DNA from: Flavisolibacter longurius
GTDB lineage: Bacteria > Bacteroidota > Bacteroidia > Chitinophagales > Chitinophagaceae
Assembly: GCA_013327885.1 (NCBI GenBank)
Contig: JABUMY010000009.1
Location: 62,001-126,000 of the forward strand
Direction of reading: 5' to 3'
Length of the DNA: 64,000 bases
Shown in pieces: positions 23,882-32,683 of this stretch; position 1 is the stretch's first letter, and every line of letters begins with the position of its first letter. A program made the translations under genes and the position numbers. The notes beneath the pieces were generated by a model. That model had not been told where the DNA came from. It did no database searches and saw nothing but the letters and a program-made list of their open reading frames with translations.

Positions 23882-25525
23882 GATCATTTCGCTTTGCAGC
23901 AAAGGATTCTTGCTGAACTTTTTTTCATTGTATTTTTTGGCAGCGCCTACAAAATGTACAAAGAGCGGATGCGGCGCTTCAACAGTGCTTTTCAATTCAG
24001 GGTGGTACTGGCAACCGATAAAGAAAGGATGGCTGGCCACTTCCATGATCTCAACCAGCCCGGTTTCAGGGTTGGTTCCCGATGCGGTCATACCACCATC
24101 TTCGTATTGCTGCAGGTACTTGTTGTTAAACTCGTAGCGGTGACGGTGCCGTTCTGTAACATGGGGTTGGCCATAGATCTGCTCTGCCAGTGACCCTTGT
24201 TTTATGTCGCAGGGATACGAGCCCAGTCGCATGGTACCGCCTTTTGCCGTGATCTTTTTTTGCTCTTCCATCATGTCTACCACCGGCTCATCCGCTGCAG
24301 GATCCATCTCCGTGGATTGGGCGTTTTTAATACCCAGCACATTGCGTCCGTATTCAATTACGGCCATCTGCATACCAAGGCAAATTCCAAAGAAGGGTAG
24401 TCCGCTTTCACGGGCATATTGCACGGCCGTGATCTTGCCTTCCACACCACGGTAACCAAATCCCGGTGCTACCAGCAATCCGTCGAGGTTTTGCAGTTTT
24501 TCAGCCACGTTCTCGGCTGTAATAAATTCCGAATGAATGGGCACAACCTGCACTTTACATTCATTTACCGCGCCGGCGTGTACAAATGATTCAAGAATGG
24601 ATTTATAAGCATCCTGCAGTTCTACATATTTTCCAATCAGGCCAATGGTGATGCGGGCCTTGGGGTATTTCAGCTTGTCCAGGAATTCTTTCCAGCGGGA
24701 AAGATCGGGTTCGTGCTTGCTGCTGACCTGCAGCTTTTGCAACACGATCTGGTCAAGTTTTTCATTCATCATCAGCAGGGGCACTTCGTAGATAGTGCTG
24801 GCATCCTGTGCTTCAATGACCGCTTCAGGTTTTACATTACAAAACTGGGCAATCTTGCGTTTGATATCCTGGTTCAACGGTTCTTCGGCGCGGCAAACGA
24901 TCACATCGGGAAAAACCCCGCTTTCGCTCAACTGCTTTACCGAGTGCTGGGTCGGTTTTGTCTTTAATTCCTTGGCCGCTTTGAGGTAGGGGATAAGGGT
25001 AAGATGCACTACTAATAAATCTTCCTCGGGCAGTTCCCACTGCAACTGGCGAACGGCTTCGATATAAGGCAGCGATTCGATGTCGCCAACCGTTCCGCCC
25101 AGTTCCGTGATCACAATATCAAATTCATTTTTCTGTCCGAGGAGCAACATGCGGCGCTTGATCTCGTCGGTAATGTGCGGCACCACTTGTACAGTCTTGC
25201 CAAGAAAAGCGCCTTCCCGCTCTTTGTTGATTACGTACTGGTAAATGCGGCCTGTGGTCACGTTATTGGCCTGCGAGGTAAAGATGTTCAAAAAGCGTTC
25301 GTAGTGACCCAAATCAAGATCAGTTTCGGCGCCGTCTTCGGTCACATAACATTCGCCGTGTTCATAGGGATTGAGTGTTCCGGGGTCGACATTGATGTAA
25401 GGATCAAATTTTTGAATTGTTACCCGCAAGCCTCTTGCCTGTAGGAGTTTGGCAAGCGAAGCTGCAATAATTCCCTTTCCCAAACTCGACGTTACCCCAC
25501 CGGTAACAAATATGTATTTAGCCAT
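23879..25525 (-). CDS. pyrG: CTP synthase
   Basis: Makes CTP from UTP, ATP and glutamine. The 548-aa protein has the N-terminal amidoligase domain (GGVTSSLGKGI P-loop at residues 9-19, KFDPYINVDPGTLNPYEHGE, and the Mg-binding Asp/Glu of ELGGTVGDIE) and the class I glutaminase domain with the oxyanion strand GFGYRG, nucleophile elbow FGICLGMQ, and the His-Glu pair in YHPE. Length and motifs are typical. It is a single-gene unit on the minus strand; its stop codon directly abuts a degenerate repeat arm, and another degenerate repeat lies upstream (25534-25632). Confidence 0.97.
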   Translation of the reverse strand: MAKYIFVTGGVTSSLGKGIIAASLAKLLQARGLRVTIQKFDPYINVDPGTLNPYEHGECYVTEDGAETDLDLGHYERFLNIFTSQANNVTTGRIYQYVINKEREGAFLGKTVQVVPHITDEIKRRMLLLGQKNEFDIVITELGGTVGDIESLPYIEAVRQLQWELPEEDLLVVHLTLIPYLKAAKELKTKPTQHSVKQLSESGVFPDVIVCRAEEPLNQDIKRKIAQFCNVKPEAVIEAQDASTIYEVPLLMMNEKLDQIVLQKLQVSSKHEPDLSRWKEFLDKLKYPKARITIGLIGKYVELQDAYKSILESFVHAGAVNECKVQVVPIHSEFITAENVAEKLQNLDGLLVAPGFGYRGVEGKITAVQYARESGLPFFGICLGMQMAVIEYGRNVLGIKNAQSTEMDPAADEPVVDMMEEQKKITAKGGTMRLGSYPCDIKQGSLAEQIYGQPHVTERHRHRYEFNNKYLQQYEDGGMTASGTNPETGLVEIMEVASHPFFIGCQYHPELKSTVEAPHPLFVHFVGAAKKYNEKKFSKNPLLQSEMI

Positions 25526-25533
25526 AAAGTAAG

Positions 25534-25632
25534 TTTACAGTTTGCTGTTTTCCTGTTTGCAGTTGTTTGCTAAATGTGCAGCGCAGATATGTAAGCTGCA
25601 TTTCACGTTTGACGTTTTACGCTTCACGTAGT
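25534..25632. repeat. Degenerate word repeats upstream of pyrG
   Basis: Two patches: TTTGCTGTTTTCCTGTTTGC-like words at about 25540-25577, and TTTCACGTTTGACGTTTTAC with GCTTCACG at 25601-25628. The second patch uses the same words as the arm at 23822-23881. No inverted partner is found in this gap. Confidence 0.55.
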
Positions 25633-25753
25633 TGACCAGCAGGTGTAAAACATCCGGGAGGTCATGCAAACCTACACCAAAATTTCAGCCGTATAAAAAA
25701 TTGCTTTGTGAAACTGTGGAAAACCGGTAGAAAGAGAAAATTTTTTGTACGCG

Positions 25754-25771
25754 ACAACTTTTTTATAACGC
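25754..25771 (+). promoter_or_regulatory. Motif shared with the sulP upstream region
   Basis: ACAACTTTTTTATAACGC, 28 bp before the fasciclin ATG, matches 13813-13829 apart from one extra T and one substitution. Confidence 0.35.
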
Positions 25772-25799
25772 CGGTGTTGATTACAGAAACTGATCAATT

Positions 25800-26411
25800 A
25801 TGCAACGTAAAAGAATTTTCTCCGGATGGGCATTGGTTTTATCGGTTGTCATGTTTTCCTGTGCCGATTCGGCCACAGACACGGCAGGTAACGCCGATAC
25901 AACCAGTACAATGACCACCACTACCACAGATGCTGCTGGTACAACCGATACGACGGCTGCCAGCCCCGATGCCATGGGTGGCGCAGGTTTATCGCCATCG
26001 AAAAACATCGTTGAAAATGCCATTGCTTCACCGGATCATTCCACCCTGGTAGCAGCCGTGCAGGCAGCCGAGTTGGCCGGTACGCTTAGCGGTGCCGGAC
26101 CCTTTACCGTATTTGCTCCCACCAATGCGGCTTTCGACAAACTGCCGGCCGGTACGGTTGACAACCTGCTGAAGCCGGAAAGCAAGCAGCAACTGACCAA
26201 CGTATTAACGTACCACGTTGTTCCGGGTACGTACAAAGCGGCAGATCTGAAGGATGGACAGAAATTAAAGACGGTTCAGGGAAAAGAGCTGACAGTAATG
26301 ATGAAAGACGGGAAGGTGATGATTGATGGCGCAACCGTTGCCACACCGGATGTTGTATCAAGTAATGGCGTTATTCATGTGATTGATGCGGTGGTTATGC
26401 CCAAAAGTTAA
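25800..26411 (+). CDS. Fasciclin (FAS1) domain lipoprotein
   Basis: 203-aa lipoprotein: signal peptide ending VVMFSC (Cys21), a Thr/Ala/Asp-rich flexible linker (about residues 22-60) and one FAS1 domain (about 67-203) with both conserved blocks, FTVFAPTNAAFDKLP (H1) and YHVVPGTY with the late NGVIHVIDAVVMP (H2). FAS1 proteins are extracytoplasmic adhesion or stress-associated proteins; small bacterial ones are often induced by osmotic stress. Monocistronic, with a shared terminator at the 3' end facing purL. The upstream motif at 25754-25771 recurs before sulP, hinting at co-regulation. Confidence 0.92.
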   Translation: MQRKRIFSGWALVLSVVMFSCADSATDTAGNADTTSTMTTTTTDAAGTTDTTAASPDAMGGAGLSPSKNIVENAIASPDHSTLVAAVQAAELAGTLSGAGPFTVFAPTNAAFDKLPAGTVDNLLKPESKQQLTNVLTYHVVPGTYKAADLKDGQKLKTVQGKELTVMMKDGKVMIDGATVATPDVVSSNGVIHVIDAVVMPKS

Positions 26412-26457
26412 GGACTCGTTTGGTTTTACACCTCTTGGTTCTCTTCCGGGGACAAAC

Positions 26458-26489
26458 AAAAAGAGCAGCCATTGGCTGCTCTTTTCTTA
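26458..26489. terminator. Bidirectional terminator between the fasciclin gene and purL
   Basis: AAGAGCAGCC pairs with GGCTGCTCTT (10 bp, 3-nt loop), with A and T runs outside. Confidence 0.85.
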
Positions 26490-26504
26490 TTCGGTAAACA
26501 GAAA

Positions 26505-28748
26505 TCAGATCATGCTTAGCGCACCTTCTGAATCCAGTTCTTTCGACAGGTGGTTTTCAATGGCTGTGTCGTAACGTTCTTTCCACTGATCAACGCTTCC
26601 CCAATCTTCGCCGTCAACAGATACAGCGCCGGCGGTTACTTTTCCAAGTGAAACAAAAGGCATTTCCTGCTGCTCCATCGCTTTCCAAAAAAGGTCACGC
26701 TGTTTTTCCGAAACCGTTACCACTACGCGGCTTTGGGCTTCGCCAAACCAAAATGCATCATTGCGGGTAGCGGCATCTGCGTTGCTAACGGCAAAGCCTA
26801 ACCGTTGTGGGAAGGCACTTTCCAGCAGGGCAGTTACCAGCCCGCCTTCACTTACATCGTGAGCACTCAGGATCAATTCATCGGCAATCAGTGTGCGGAT
26901 GATCTGTTGCAGGCTGTATTCCTGCTCCAGGTCAAAATAAGGCGCTGGTGATTGGGTTACGCCACAAACTTTGCTCAGGTATTGCGAGGAAGCAATGTCG
27001 TTTTTCACGGCACCAATGAGGAAGATCTCATCGCCTTCCGCTTTAAAGTCGAGGGTCATTTTTTTGGCGAGGTCTTCTACCAGCCCAACCATACCGATTG
27101 TTGGTGTTGGAAACACAGGGCCATCCGGGTTTTGGTTGTAAAAGCTTACGTTGCCACCCGTTACCGGTGTATCAAATTTGCGGCAGGCTTCGCCCATACC
27201 TTTCACGGCATTTACAAATTGATAATACACTTCCGGATCGTAGGGGTTGCCAAAATTCAGGCAGTTGGTAACACCCAGCGGAACGCCGCCGCTGCAAACA
27301 ATGTTGCGGGCTGCTTCGGCTACGGCTATCATCGCACCTTTGTACGGATCGGCATATACAAAACGGCTGTTGCAATCTACCGTTACGGCAATGCCTCTCC
27401 CGGTTTCTTTAACCAGCACTATGGCAGCATCGGAAGGTGCATTGGTGGTTGTATTTACGGTCCCTACCATGCTGTCGTATTGGTGGTAGATCCAACGCTT
27501 GTTGGCAATGGTTGGTACCTGTATCAGTTGCTCGGCAATTTGTTTAAGGTTGGTGGGTTGCGGAACCGAAGCAATGTCAAAATTTTGCAGCGAAGCAAAA
27601 TAGGAAGGCTCGCGGAATTCTCTTTCGTATTGCGGTGCGCCGCCGCCAAGTACCAGTTCTTCAGCGGGAATTTCAGCTTCCAACTGTCCGTGCATGTGAA
27701 AGCTAAGCAGGCCGTCATTTTTTACATGACCAATCACAGCGTTCTCCAGGTCCCACTTGTCAAACACTTTTTTTACTTCTTCTTCGCGGCCTTTTGCTAC
27801 CACCAGCAGCATTCTTTCCTGGCTTTCGCTTAGGAGCAGTTCCCAGGCTTTCATGTTTTGCTGGCGCATGGGTACTTTATCCAGGTCAATGTGCATGCCC
27901 ACGCCACCTTTTGCGCTCATTTCGGCGGTAGAGCAAATAATGCCCGCCGCACCCATGTCCTGCATGCCTACAACTGCGCCGGTCTCAATTACTTCAAGGC
28001 AGGCTTCCAGTAATTTTTTCTCCTGGAAAGGATCGCCTACCTGTACGGCCGGCAATTCTTCCGTGCTTTCTGCCGTTATCTCGGCTGAGGCAAAGGAGGC
28101 GCCGCCAATACCATCTTTACCCGTAGCACTGCCCACGTACATAACAGGATTGCCTTCGCCTTCGGCGGTAGCCGAAACGGTCTTACCCACTTTTACAATT
28201 CCTACGCTCATGGCATTCACAAGTGGGTTGGTATGGTAGCATTCGTCAAAATAAACTTCGCCGCCAACCGTAGGTACGCCAAAGCAGTTGCCGTAGTGCG
28301 AAATGCCGTGAACAACACCTGCCAGCAGGTGCTGTGTTTTTTTATCGTCAAGCTTGCCAAAGCGAAGCGAGTTGAGTGCCGCAATGGGACGTGCACCCAT
28401 GGTGAAAATATCGCGGTGAATGCCACCCACACCCGTAGCTGCTCCCTGGAAGGGTTCAATGGCCGAAGGGTGGTTGTGCGATTCGATCTTGAACACCACG
28501 CCATAACCCTCGCCAATATCCATCAGGCCCGCGTTTTCTTCACCGGCCGCAATGAGCATGCGGCCGCCTTCGCGGGGAAGTGTTTTGAGCCATTTAATGG
28601 AATTCTTATAACTGCAATGCTCACTCCACATACCGGAGAAAGCGCAGAGTTCATTGAAATTGGGTGTGCGGCCGAGTTTCTGTTTGATCAGTTCAAACTC
28701 TTCTTCTGTGAGGCGAAGCTGTTTTGCGGTTTTTACTGTGACTTCCAT
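26505..28748 (-). CDS. purL: Phosphoribosylformylglycinamidine synthase subunit II (small PurL)
   Basis: Converts FGAR to FGAM in purine synthesis. At 747 aa it is the short (Bacillus-type) PurL, which needs separate PurQ glutaminase and PurS subunits; neither is in the window. It shows the N-terminal LTEEEFELIKQKLGR, the FSGMWSEHCSYK signature, FKIESHNHPSAIEPFQGAATGVGGI with the catalytic region, HDVSEGGL in the C-terminal half, and the duplicated PurM-like domains. It is transcribed alone from a TAGCTTTG box just upstream of the ATG. A degenerate repeat arm begins a few bases beyond that promoter. Confidence 0.96.
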   Translation of the reverse strand: MEVTVKTAKQLRLTEEEFELIKQKLGRTPNFNELCAFSGMWSEHCSYKNSIKWLKTLPREGGRMLIAAGEENAGLMDIGEGYGVVFKIESHNHPSAIEPFQGAATGVGGIHRDIFTMGARPIAALNSLRFGKLDDKKTQHLLAGVVHGISHYGNCFGVPTVGGEVYFDECYHTNPLVNAMSVGIVKVGKTVSATAEGEGNPVMYVGSATGKDGIGGASFASAEITAESTEELPAVQVGDPFQEKKLLEACLEVIETGAVVGMQDMGAAGIICSTAEMSAKGGVGMHIDLDKVPMRQQNMKAWELLLSESQERMLLVVAKGREEEVKKVFDKWDLENAVIGHVKNDGLLSFHMHGQLEAEIPAEELVLGGGAPQYEREFREPSYFASLQNFDIASVPQPTNLKQIAEQLIQVPTIANKRWIYHQYDSMVGTVNTTTNAPSDAAIVLVKETGRGIAVTVDCNSRFVYADPYKGAMIAVAEAARNIVCSGGVPLGVTNCLNFGNPYDPEVYYQFVNAVKGMGEACRKFDTPVTGGNVSFYNQNPDGPVFPTPTIGMVGLVEDLAKKMTLDFKAEGDEIFLIGAVKNDIASSQYLSKVCGVTQSPAPYFDLEQEYSLQQIIRTLIADELILSAHDVSEGGLVTALLESAFPQRLGFAVSNADAATRNDAFWFGEAQSRVVVTVSEKQRDLFWKAMEQQEMPFVSLGKVTAGAVSVDGEDWGSVDQWKERYDTAIENHLSKELDSEGALSMI

Positions 28749-28764
28749 ACGCGGTAGAAAGGCG

Positions 28765-28772
28765 CAAAGCTA
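28765..28772 (-). promoter_or_regulatory. purL promoter -7 element
   Basis: The minus strand reads TAGCTTTG (TAnnTTTG), 16 bp upstream of the purL ATG. The leader is very short. The repeat arm (28776-28808) occupies the region where the -33 box would be. Confidence 0.5.
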
Positions 28773-28775
28773 AGT

Positions 28776-28915
28776 GAGTTTGGGGTTTGGTGTTGGGTGT
28801 TTGGGGTTATTCTTCTGCTTATCTTACTTTTTTACAATGGCAGGCTGCTGAAAAAAGCAGTAAAGGCAAGCGTAAATGCAACAACCCCCAACCCCAAACG
28901 CCAAACTCCAAACCC
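28776..28915. repeat. Inverted pair of degenerate word repeats (GTTTGGGGTT type)
   Basis: The left arm, 28776-28808, is made of TTTGGGG/TTTGGTG/TTGGGTG variants. The right arm, 28882-28915, is the complement (CAACCCC, CAAACG, CAAACTCC words). The best 20-nt alignment between the arms is 17/20, with an exact GTTTGGGGTT. The arms fill the divergent space between purL and the membrane-protein gene. Confidence 0.8.
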
Positions 28916-28922
28916 TTTTCCC

Positions 28923-28929
28923 TATTTTG
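28923..28929 (+). promoter_or_regulatory. Possible promoter of the 424-aa membrane protein
   Basis: TATTTTG, one base shorter than TAnnTTTG, in a CCTATTTTGTGCC context like other promoters in the window. It places transcription start near 28937. Confidence 0.35.
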
Positions 28930-28948
28930 TGCCGCTAAAACATCCGAC

Positions 28949-30223
28949 TTGGAGCACCTGGCTTTTGCTGCTTACCTTATCTTTTTTGCCTGGCTGGTTA
29001 CCCGAACATGTTTTTTTCTTTCATCAGGATTGACCAAAGCACAACTGGTGATTCTTTTTTTGCTGAAGGTGATGGCCGGCATTCTTTATGGCTGGGTCGG
29101 GGTATATTACGGCGAACTGGCGCAGATGTCAGACACCTGGGCTTACCACTACGAAAGCCTCACAGAATACAAAGTTCTGCTTACTGATCCGGGTCAGTTT
29201 TTCAGCAGCCTGTTTCACAGCTCTTACGAAGAAGGCTACGGTAAATTTTTGGCCGTGGAAAACTCCTGGTGGAATGACCTGAAAGGAAATTTTTTTATCA
29301 AGATCTTGGCCCTGTTCAACCTTGCCTCCTTTGGCAATTATTATGTCAATGTCATTTTTTATTCATTTATATCCCTGTTTGGCCCAATTGGGCTGTACCG
29401 GGTGATGAAGGCCCATTTTCCAGGTAACCGGCTTGCCATCATCCTGGCTACGTTTTTGGTTCCGTCTTTCCTGTTCTGGACGTCGGGTCTGCACAAAGAC
29501 GGTCTTATTTTTCTTGGTATGGTGATGATGATCTATCCCCTGTACTTTATCCTGAAGGGAGCCCGGCCGACTTTTCTTTCCGTGTTTGCCATGCTGGTTG
29601 GTTTTCTGCTGGTCTTGGGGTTGCGCAATTTTATGATCATTCCGCTGCTGCCGGCCTTGCTGGCCTGGGTACTTTCCGTCAAACTGCGCTGGCAGCCATG
29701 GCAGGTTTTTGCCGGGCTATATGCCATTTGTATCGTCCTGTTTTTTACTGGGAAATACATTCACCCGCTACTCAATTTCCCCGAAGAAGTGGTGGTGCGG
29801 CAACAGGCCTTTCAAAATCTTGGGGGAGGATCGGCCGTTGAAGTGGAGAAGCTGCAACCAAACGTCGCCAGCTTTTTGGCCAACCTGCCCGATGCCATCA
29901 CCCTTAGTGCAATCCGGCCGTATCCAACCGATGTCCGGCACCTGTTGTCCCTGGCAGCAGCGGTCGAAATAAATTTTTTGCTCCTTATCGTTTTGCTTTG
30001 CACTTTCTATCGAAAAAAAGGAGGTCAGGTAAAACCCTTTATCCTGTTCTGCATCTTTTTTGGATTTTCTGTTCTTCTAATGATAGGCTATACGGTCAAC
30101 ATCCTGGGTGCCATCGTACGCTACCGCAGCCTGGTCATTACCTTGCTGTTTATACCGATGGTGGCACAAGCCAACTGGAGCCGGATCGGGCAGATCTTCA
30201 ACGGAAATATGGAAGAAAAATAA
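28949..30223 (+). CDS. Polytopic membrane protein (about 424 aa), unknown function
   Basis: Roughly ten hydrophobic helices separated by short loops; an early extracytoplasmic loop carries aromatic and acidic residues (SDTWAYHYES, SSYEEGYGKF, ENSWWNDLKG). The layout resembles EpsG/Wzy-like or glycosyltransferase-39-like membrane proteins involved in glycan assembly, but no diagnostic motif is seen, so that is only a guess. The frame is open from 28787, but that part crosses a repeat arm and precedes the likely promoter; a TTG at 28949 (MEHLAFAAYLIFFAW) is the earliest start consistent with it. No ATG is available near the first helix, so the start is uncertain. Confidence 0.65.
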   Translation: MEHLAFAAYLIFFAWLVTRTCFFLSSGLTKAQLVILFLLKVMAGILYGWVGVYYGELAQMSDTWAYHYESLTEYKVLLTDPGQFFSSLFHSSYEEGYGKFLAVENSWWNDLKGNFFIKILALFNLASFGNYYVNVIFYSFISLFGPIGLYRVMKAHFPGNRLAIILATFLVPSFLFWTSGLHKDGLIFLGMVMMIYPLYFILKGARPTFLSVFAMLVGFLLVLGLRNFMIIPLLPALLAWVLSVKLRWQPWQVFAGLYAICIVLFFTGKYIHPLLNFPEEVVVRQQAFQNLGGGSAVEVEKLQPNVASFLANLPDAITLSAIRPYPTDVRHLLSLAAAVEINFLLLIVLLCTFYRKKGGQVKPFILFCIFFGFSVLLMIGYTVNILGAIVRYRSLVITLLFIPMVAQANWSRIGQIFNGNMEEK

Positions 30224-30367
30224 ATGTATTAAAATTTCGAATTCTTGCTTTTAAAAGGGCTGGTCGTTTGTTTTAACGCAGTTTATTTTTACCGTTTAAT
30301 AAATCGTTGACAAATTTTGGTGGTTATTTTTTGAAATTTAGCGTTCTTTGGCAAAAATCACAATTCT

Positions 30368-32557
30368 ATGTCGCTTCGCTTTCAAGCTTTGTCCAACATG
30401 CAAACTTCTGCAGAGCCCACAACGCCGGGTTGTGCAAAAATTACGGCCATCTTTGCCGAAAATGTATTTACCCACCAGGTTGCCCGCCAGTTCCTGAGTG
30501 ATGAGGCCTATAAAAGCCTGATTGCTTCTATTAGAGCCGGTCAAAAGATCGACCGGGCCATGGCTGCACAAATCGCCAATGGTGTACGGGCCTGGGCGGA
30601 GAGCAAGGGTGTAACCCATTTTACGCACTGGTTTCAGCCGTTGACCGGGACAACAGCCGAAAAACACGACTCCTTTTTTACCCTGAAAAGCGACGGCACG
30701 CCCATTGAGCAATTTGATGGTGATGCCCTGATCCAGCAGGAACCCGATGCCTCCAGCTTTCCCAGCGGCGGCCTGCGGGCAACGTTCGAAGCCCGTGGCT
30801 ATACAGCCTGGGATCCATCTTCGCCAGCCTTTATCATGGATATCGGTTATGGGAAGACGCTTTGCATCCCTACCATCTTTATTTCTTATACCGGCGAATC
30901 GCTTGATTACAAAGCTCCCCTGCTGAAAGCACTGGAAGCCATTGACAAAGCCGCCGTGGATGTATGTAACTATTTCGACCGTAATGTAGAAAGAGTAACC
31001 CCAACCCTTGGCTGGGAACAGGAATATTTCGTGGTGGACGAAGGCCTTTTCAATGCCCGTCCCGACCTGTTGATGTGCGGCCGTACGGTATTTGGCCACA
31101 ATTCGGCCAAAAACCAGCAGTTGGAAGATCACTACTTTGGAGCGATCCCGGAAAGAGTTTACGCTTTCATGCGTGATTTTGAAGAAGAAAGCTACCGTCT
31201 TGGCATTCCGCTGCGTACCCGTCACAACGAGGTGGCACCGGCGCAGTTTGAATGTGCCCCCATCTTTGAAGAAGTGAACATTGCCGTGGATCACAACACG
31301 CTGCTGATGGATGTGATGAACCGTGTAGCGGCCCGTCACCGCCTGCGTGTGTTGCTGCACGAAAAACCTTTTGCCGGCATCAACGGTAGCGGTAAGCACA
31401 ACAACTGGAGCCTGGCCACCGACACCGGTGTGAACCTGTTGGCCCCTGGCAAAACGCCCAAGACCAACCTGATGTTCCTGACGTTTTTTGTAAACGCCAT
31501 TAAAGCGGTGCATGACCATGCCGACCTGTTGAGAGCCTGTATCGCTTCTGCCTCCAACGATTTTCGCCTGGGTGCCAACGAAGCGCCACCGGCCATTATC
31601 TCTGTTTTCATTGGTCAATACCTGACCCGTGTTCTGGACGATGTAAAAGAAAGAGTAGGACAGAAGTTTGATGAGCAGGACGAAAGCATGCTGAAGATCG
31701 ATATCCACCGTAGTATTCCGGAGCTGCTTCTTGACAATACCGACCGCAACCGCACCTCGCCGTTTGCTTTCACCGGTAACAAATTCGAGTTCCGTGCTGT
31801 GGGTTCATCGGCCAACTGCGCCAATGCCATGACCGTTCTGAACACCATCATGGCTGAAACCCTGCGCAACTTTAAAAAAGAAGTGGATGGCCTGATGGAA
31901 AAAGGGGAGAAGAAAGAAATTGCTATTCTCCACATCCTGAAAGAATACATTGTTTCCAGCGAAAAGATTCTTTTCGAAGGCAACGGTTACAGCGAAGAGT
32001 GGGAAAAAGAAGCCGAAAGACGTGGCTTGCCCAACCTGAAAACAACACCGCTTGCCCTGGATGCTATGGTGACTGAGAAAGCGAAAAAGCTTTTCGAAAG
32101 CAACAAGGTTTACAACCACCTGGAACTGGAAGCCCGCCACGAAATTGAGCTGGAGAAATACATCAAAAAAGTACAGATCGAAAGCCGTATTATGGCCGAA
32201 CTGATGACCTCTTATGTTTTCCCTGCTGCCGTTAAATATCAAAATACTCTCGTTGAAAACATCCGTGGGTTGAAGGATGTTGGCGTGGCAGAAGGCACCT
32301 GCGACCAGCGCACCGCTGTGCTCAATAAAATTTCAAGGCACATTAACGAAGCCAGCCGCCTGACCGTGGAAATGATCGAGGCCCGCAAAAAGTGCAATGC
32401 CATCGAAGACACCCGCGAAAAGGCGATTGCTTATGGTACTGAAGTGAAGGAAGCCTTCTTTGATGAGTTGCGTTACCATGTCGACAAGCTGGAGCAAATG
32501 GTGGACGACCGCGAATGGTATCTCCCGAAATACCGCGAACTCCTGTTTATGCGCTAA
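30368..32557 (+). CDS. glnN: Glutamine synthetase type III
   Basis: ATP-dependent amidation of glutamate with ammonia. At 729 aa it matches the large GSIII class (about 720-730 aa) of Bacteroidetes and cyanobacteria rather than GSI (about 470 aa). Class features seen are TPTLGWEQEYFVVDE, RHNEVAPAQFECAPIFEE, NGSGKHNNWSLAT (the ATP-binding HNNWS), NDFRLGANEAPPAIISV, and DRNRTSPFAFTGNKFEFRAVG. The C-terminal about 180 residues are the GSIII-specific helical extension. Single-gene unit, closed by a terminator at 32578. With gdhA at 44.8 kb it covers ammonium assimilation. Confidence 0.96.
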   Translation: MSLRFQALSNMQTSAEPTTPGCAKITAIFAENVFTHQVARQFLSDEAYKSLIASIRAGQKIDRAMAAQIANGVRAWAESKGVTHFTHWFQPLTGTTAEKHDSFFTLKSDGTPIEQFDGDALIQQEPDASSFPSGGLRATFEARGYTAWDPSSPAFIMDIGYGKTLCIPTIFISYTGESLDYKAPLLKALEAIDKAAVDVCNYFDRNVERVTPTLGWEQEYFVVDEGLFNARPDLLMCGRTVFGHNSAKNQQLEDHYFGAIPERVYAFMRDFEEESYRLGIPLRTRHNEVAPAQFECAPIFEEVNIAVDHNTLLMDVMNRVAARHRLRVLLHEKPFAGINGSGKHNNWSLATDTGVNLLAPGKTPKTNLMFLTFFVNAIKAVHDHADLLRACIASASNDFRLGANEAPPAIISVFIGQYLTRVLDDVKERVGQKFDEQDESMLKIDIHRSIPELLLDNTDRNRTSPFAFTGNKFEFRAVGSSANCANAMTVLNTIMAETLRNFKKEVDGLMEKGEKKEIAILHILKEYIVSSEKILFEGNGYSEEWEKEAERRGLPNLKTTPLALDAMVTEKAKKLFESNKVYNHLELEARHEIELEKYIKKVQIESRIMAELMTSYVFPAAVKYQNTLVENIRGLKDVGVAEGTCDQRTAVLNKISRHINEASRLTVEMIEARKKCNAIEDTREKAIAYGTEVKEAFFDELRYHVDKLEQMVDDREWYLPKYRELLFMR

Positions 32558-32577
32558 GCAATAGCAATAATTTTTTA

Positions 32578-32607
32578 AAGCCTGTACTTTTTGGTGCAGG
32601 CTTTTTT
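32578..32607 (+). terminator. Terminator of the glutamine synthetase gene
   Basis: AAAGCCTGTAC pairs with GTGCAGGCTTT (one G-U) and is followed by TTTTA. Confidence 0.75.
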
Positions 32608-32683
32608 TATGGAAAACCTTTTAAATGGGTTTGCTGATGGCGTTGTAACCAATATCTCAATCAAAATAATATGATCTTCTTCC

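Noticed and set aside
30338-31708. 456-codon open frame antisense to glutamine synthetase III
   Set aside because: It is a shadow of the strongly codon-biased plus-strand gene; its translation has no recognisable family, signal or promoter.
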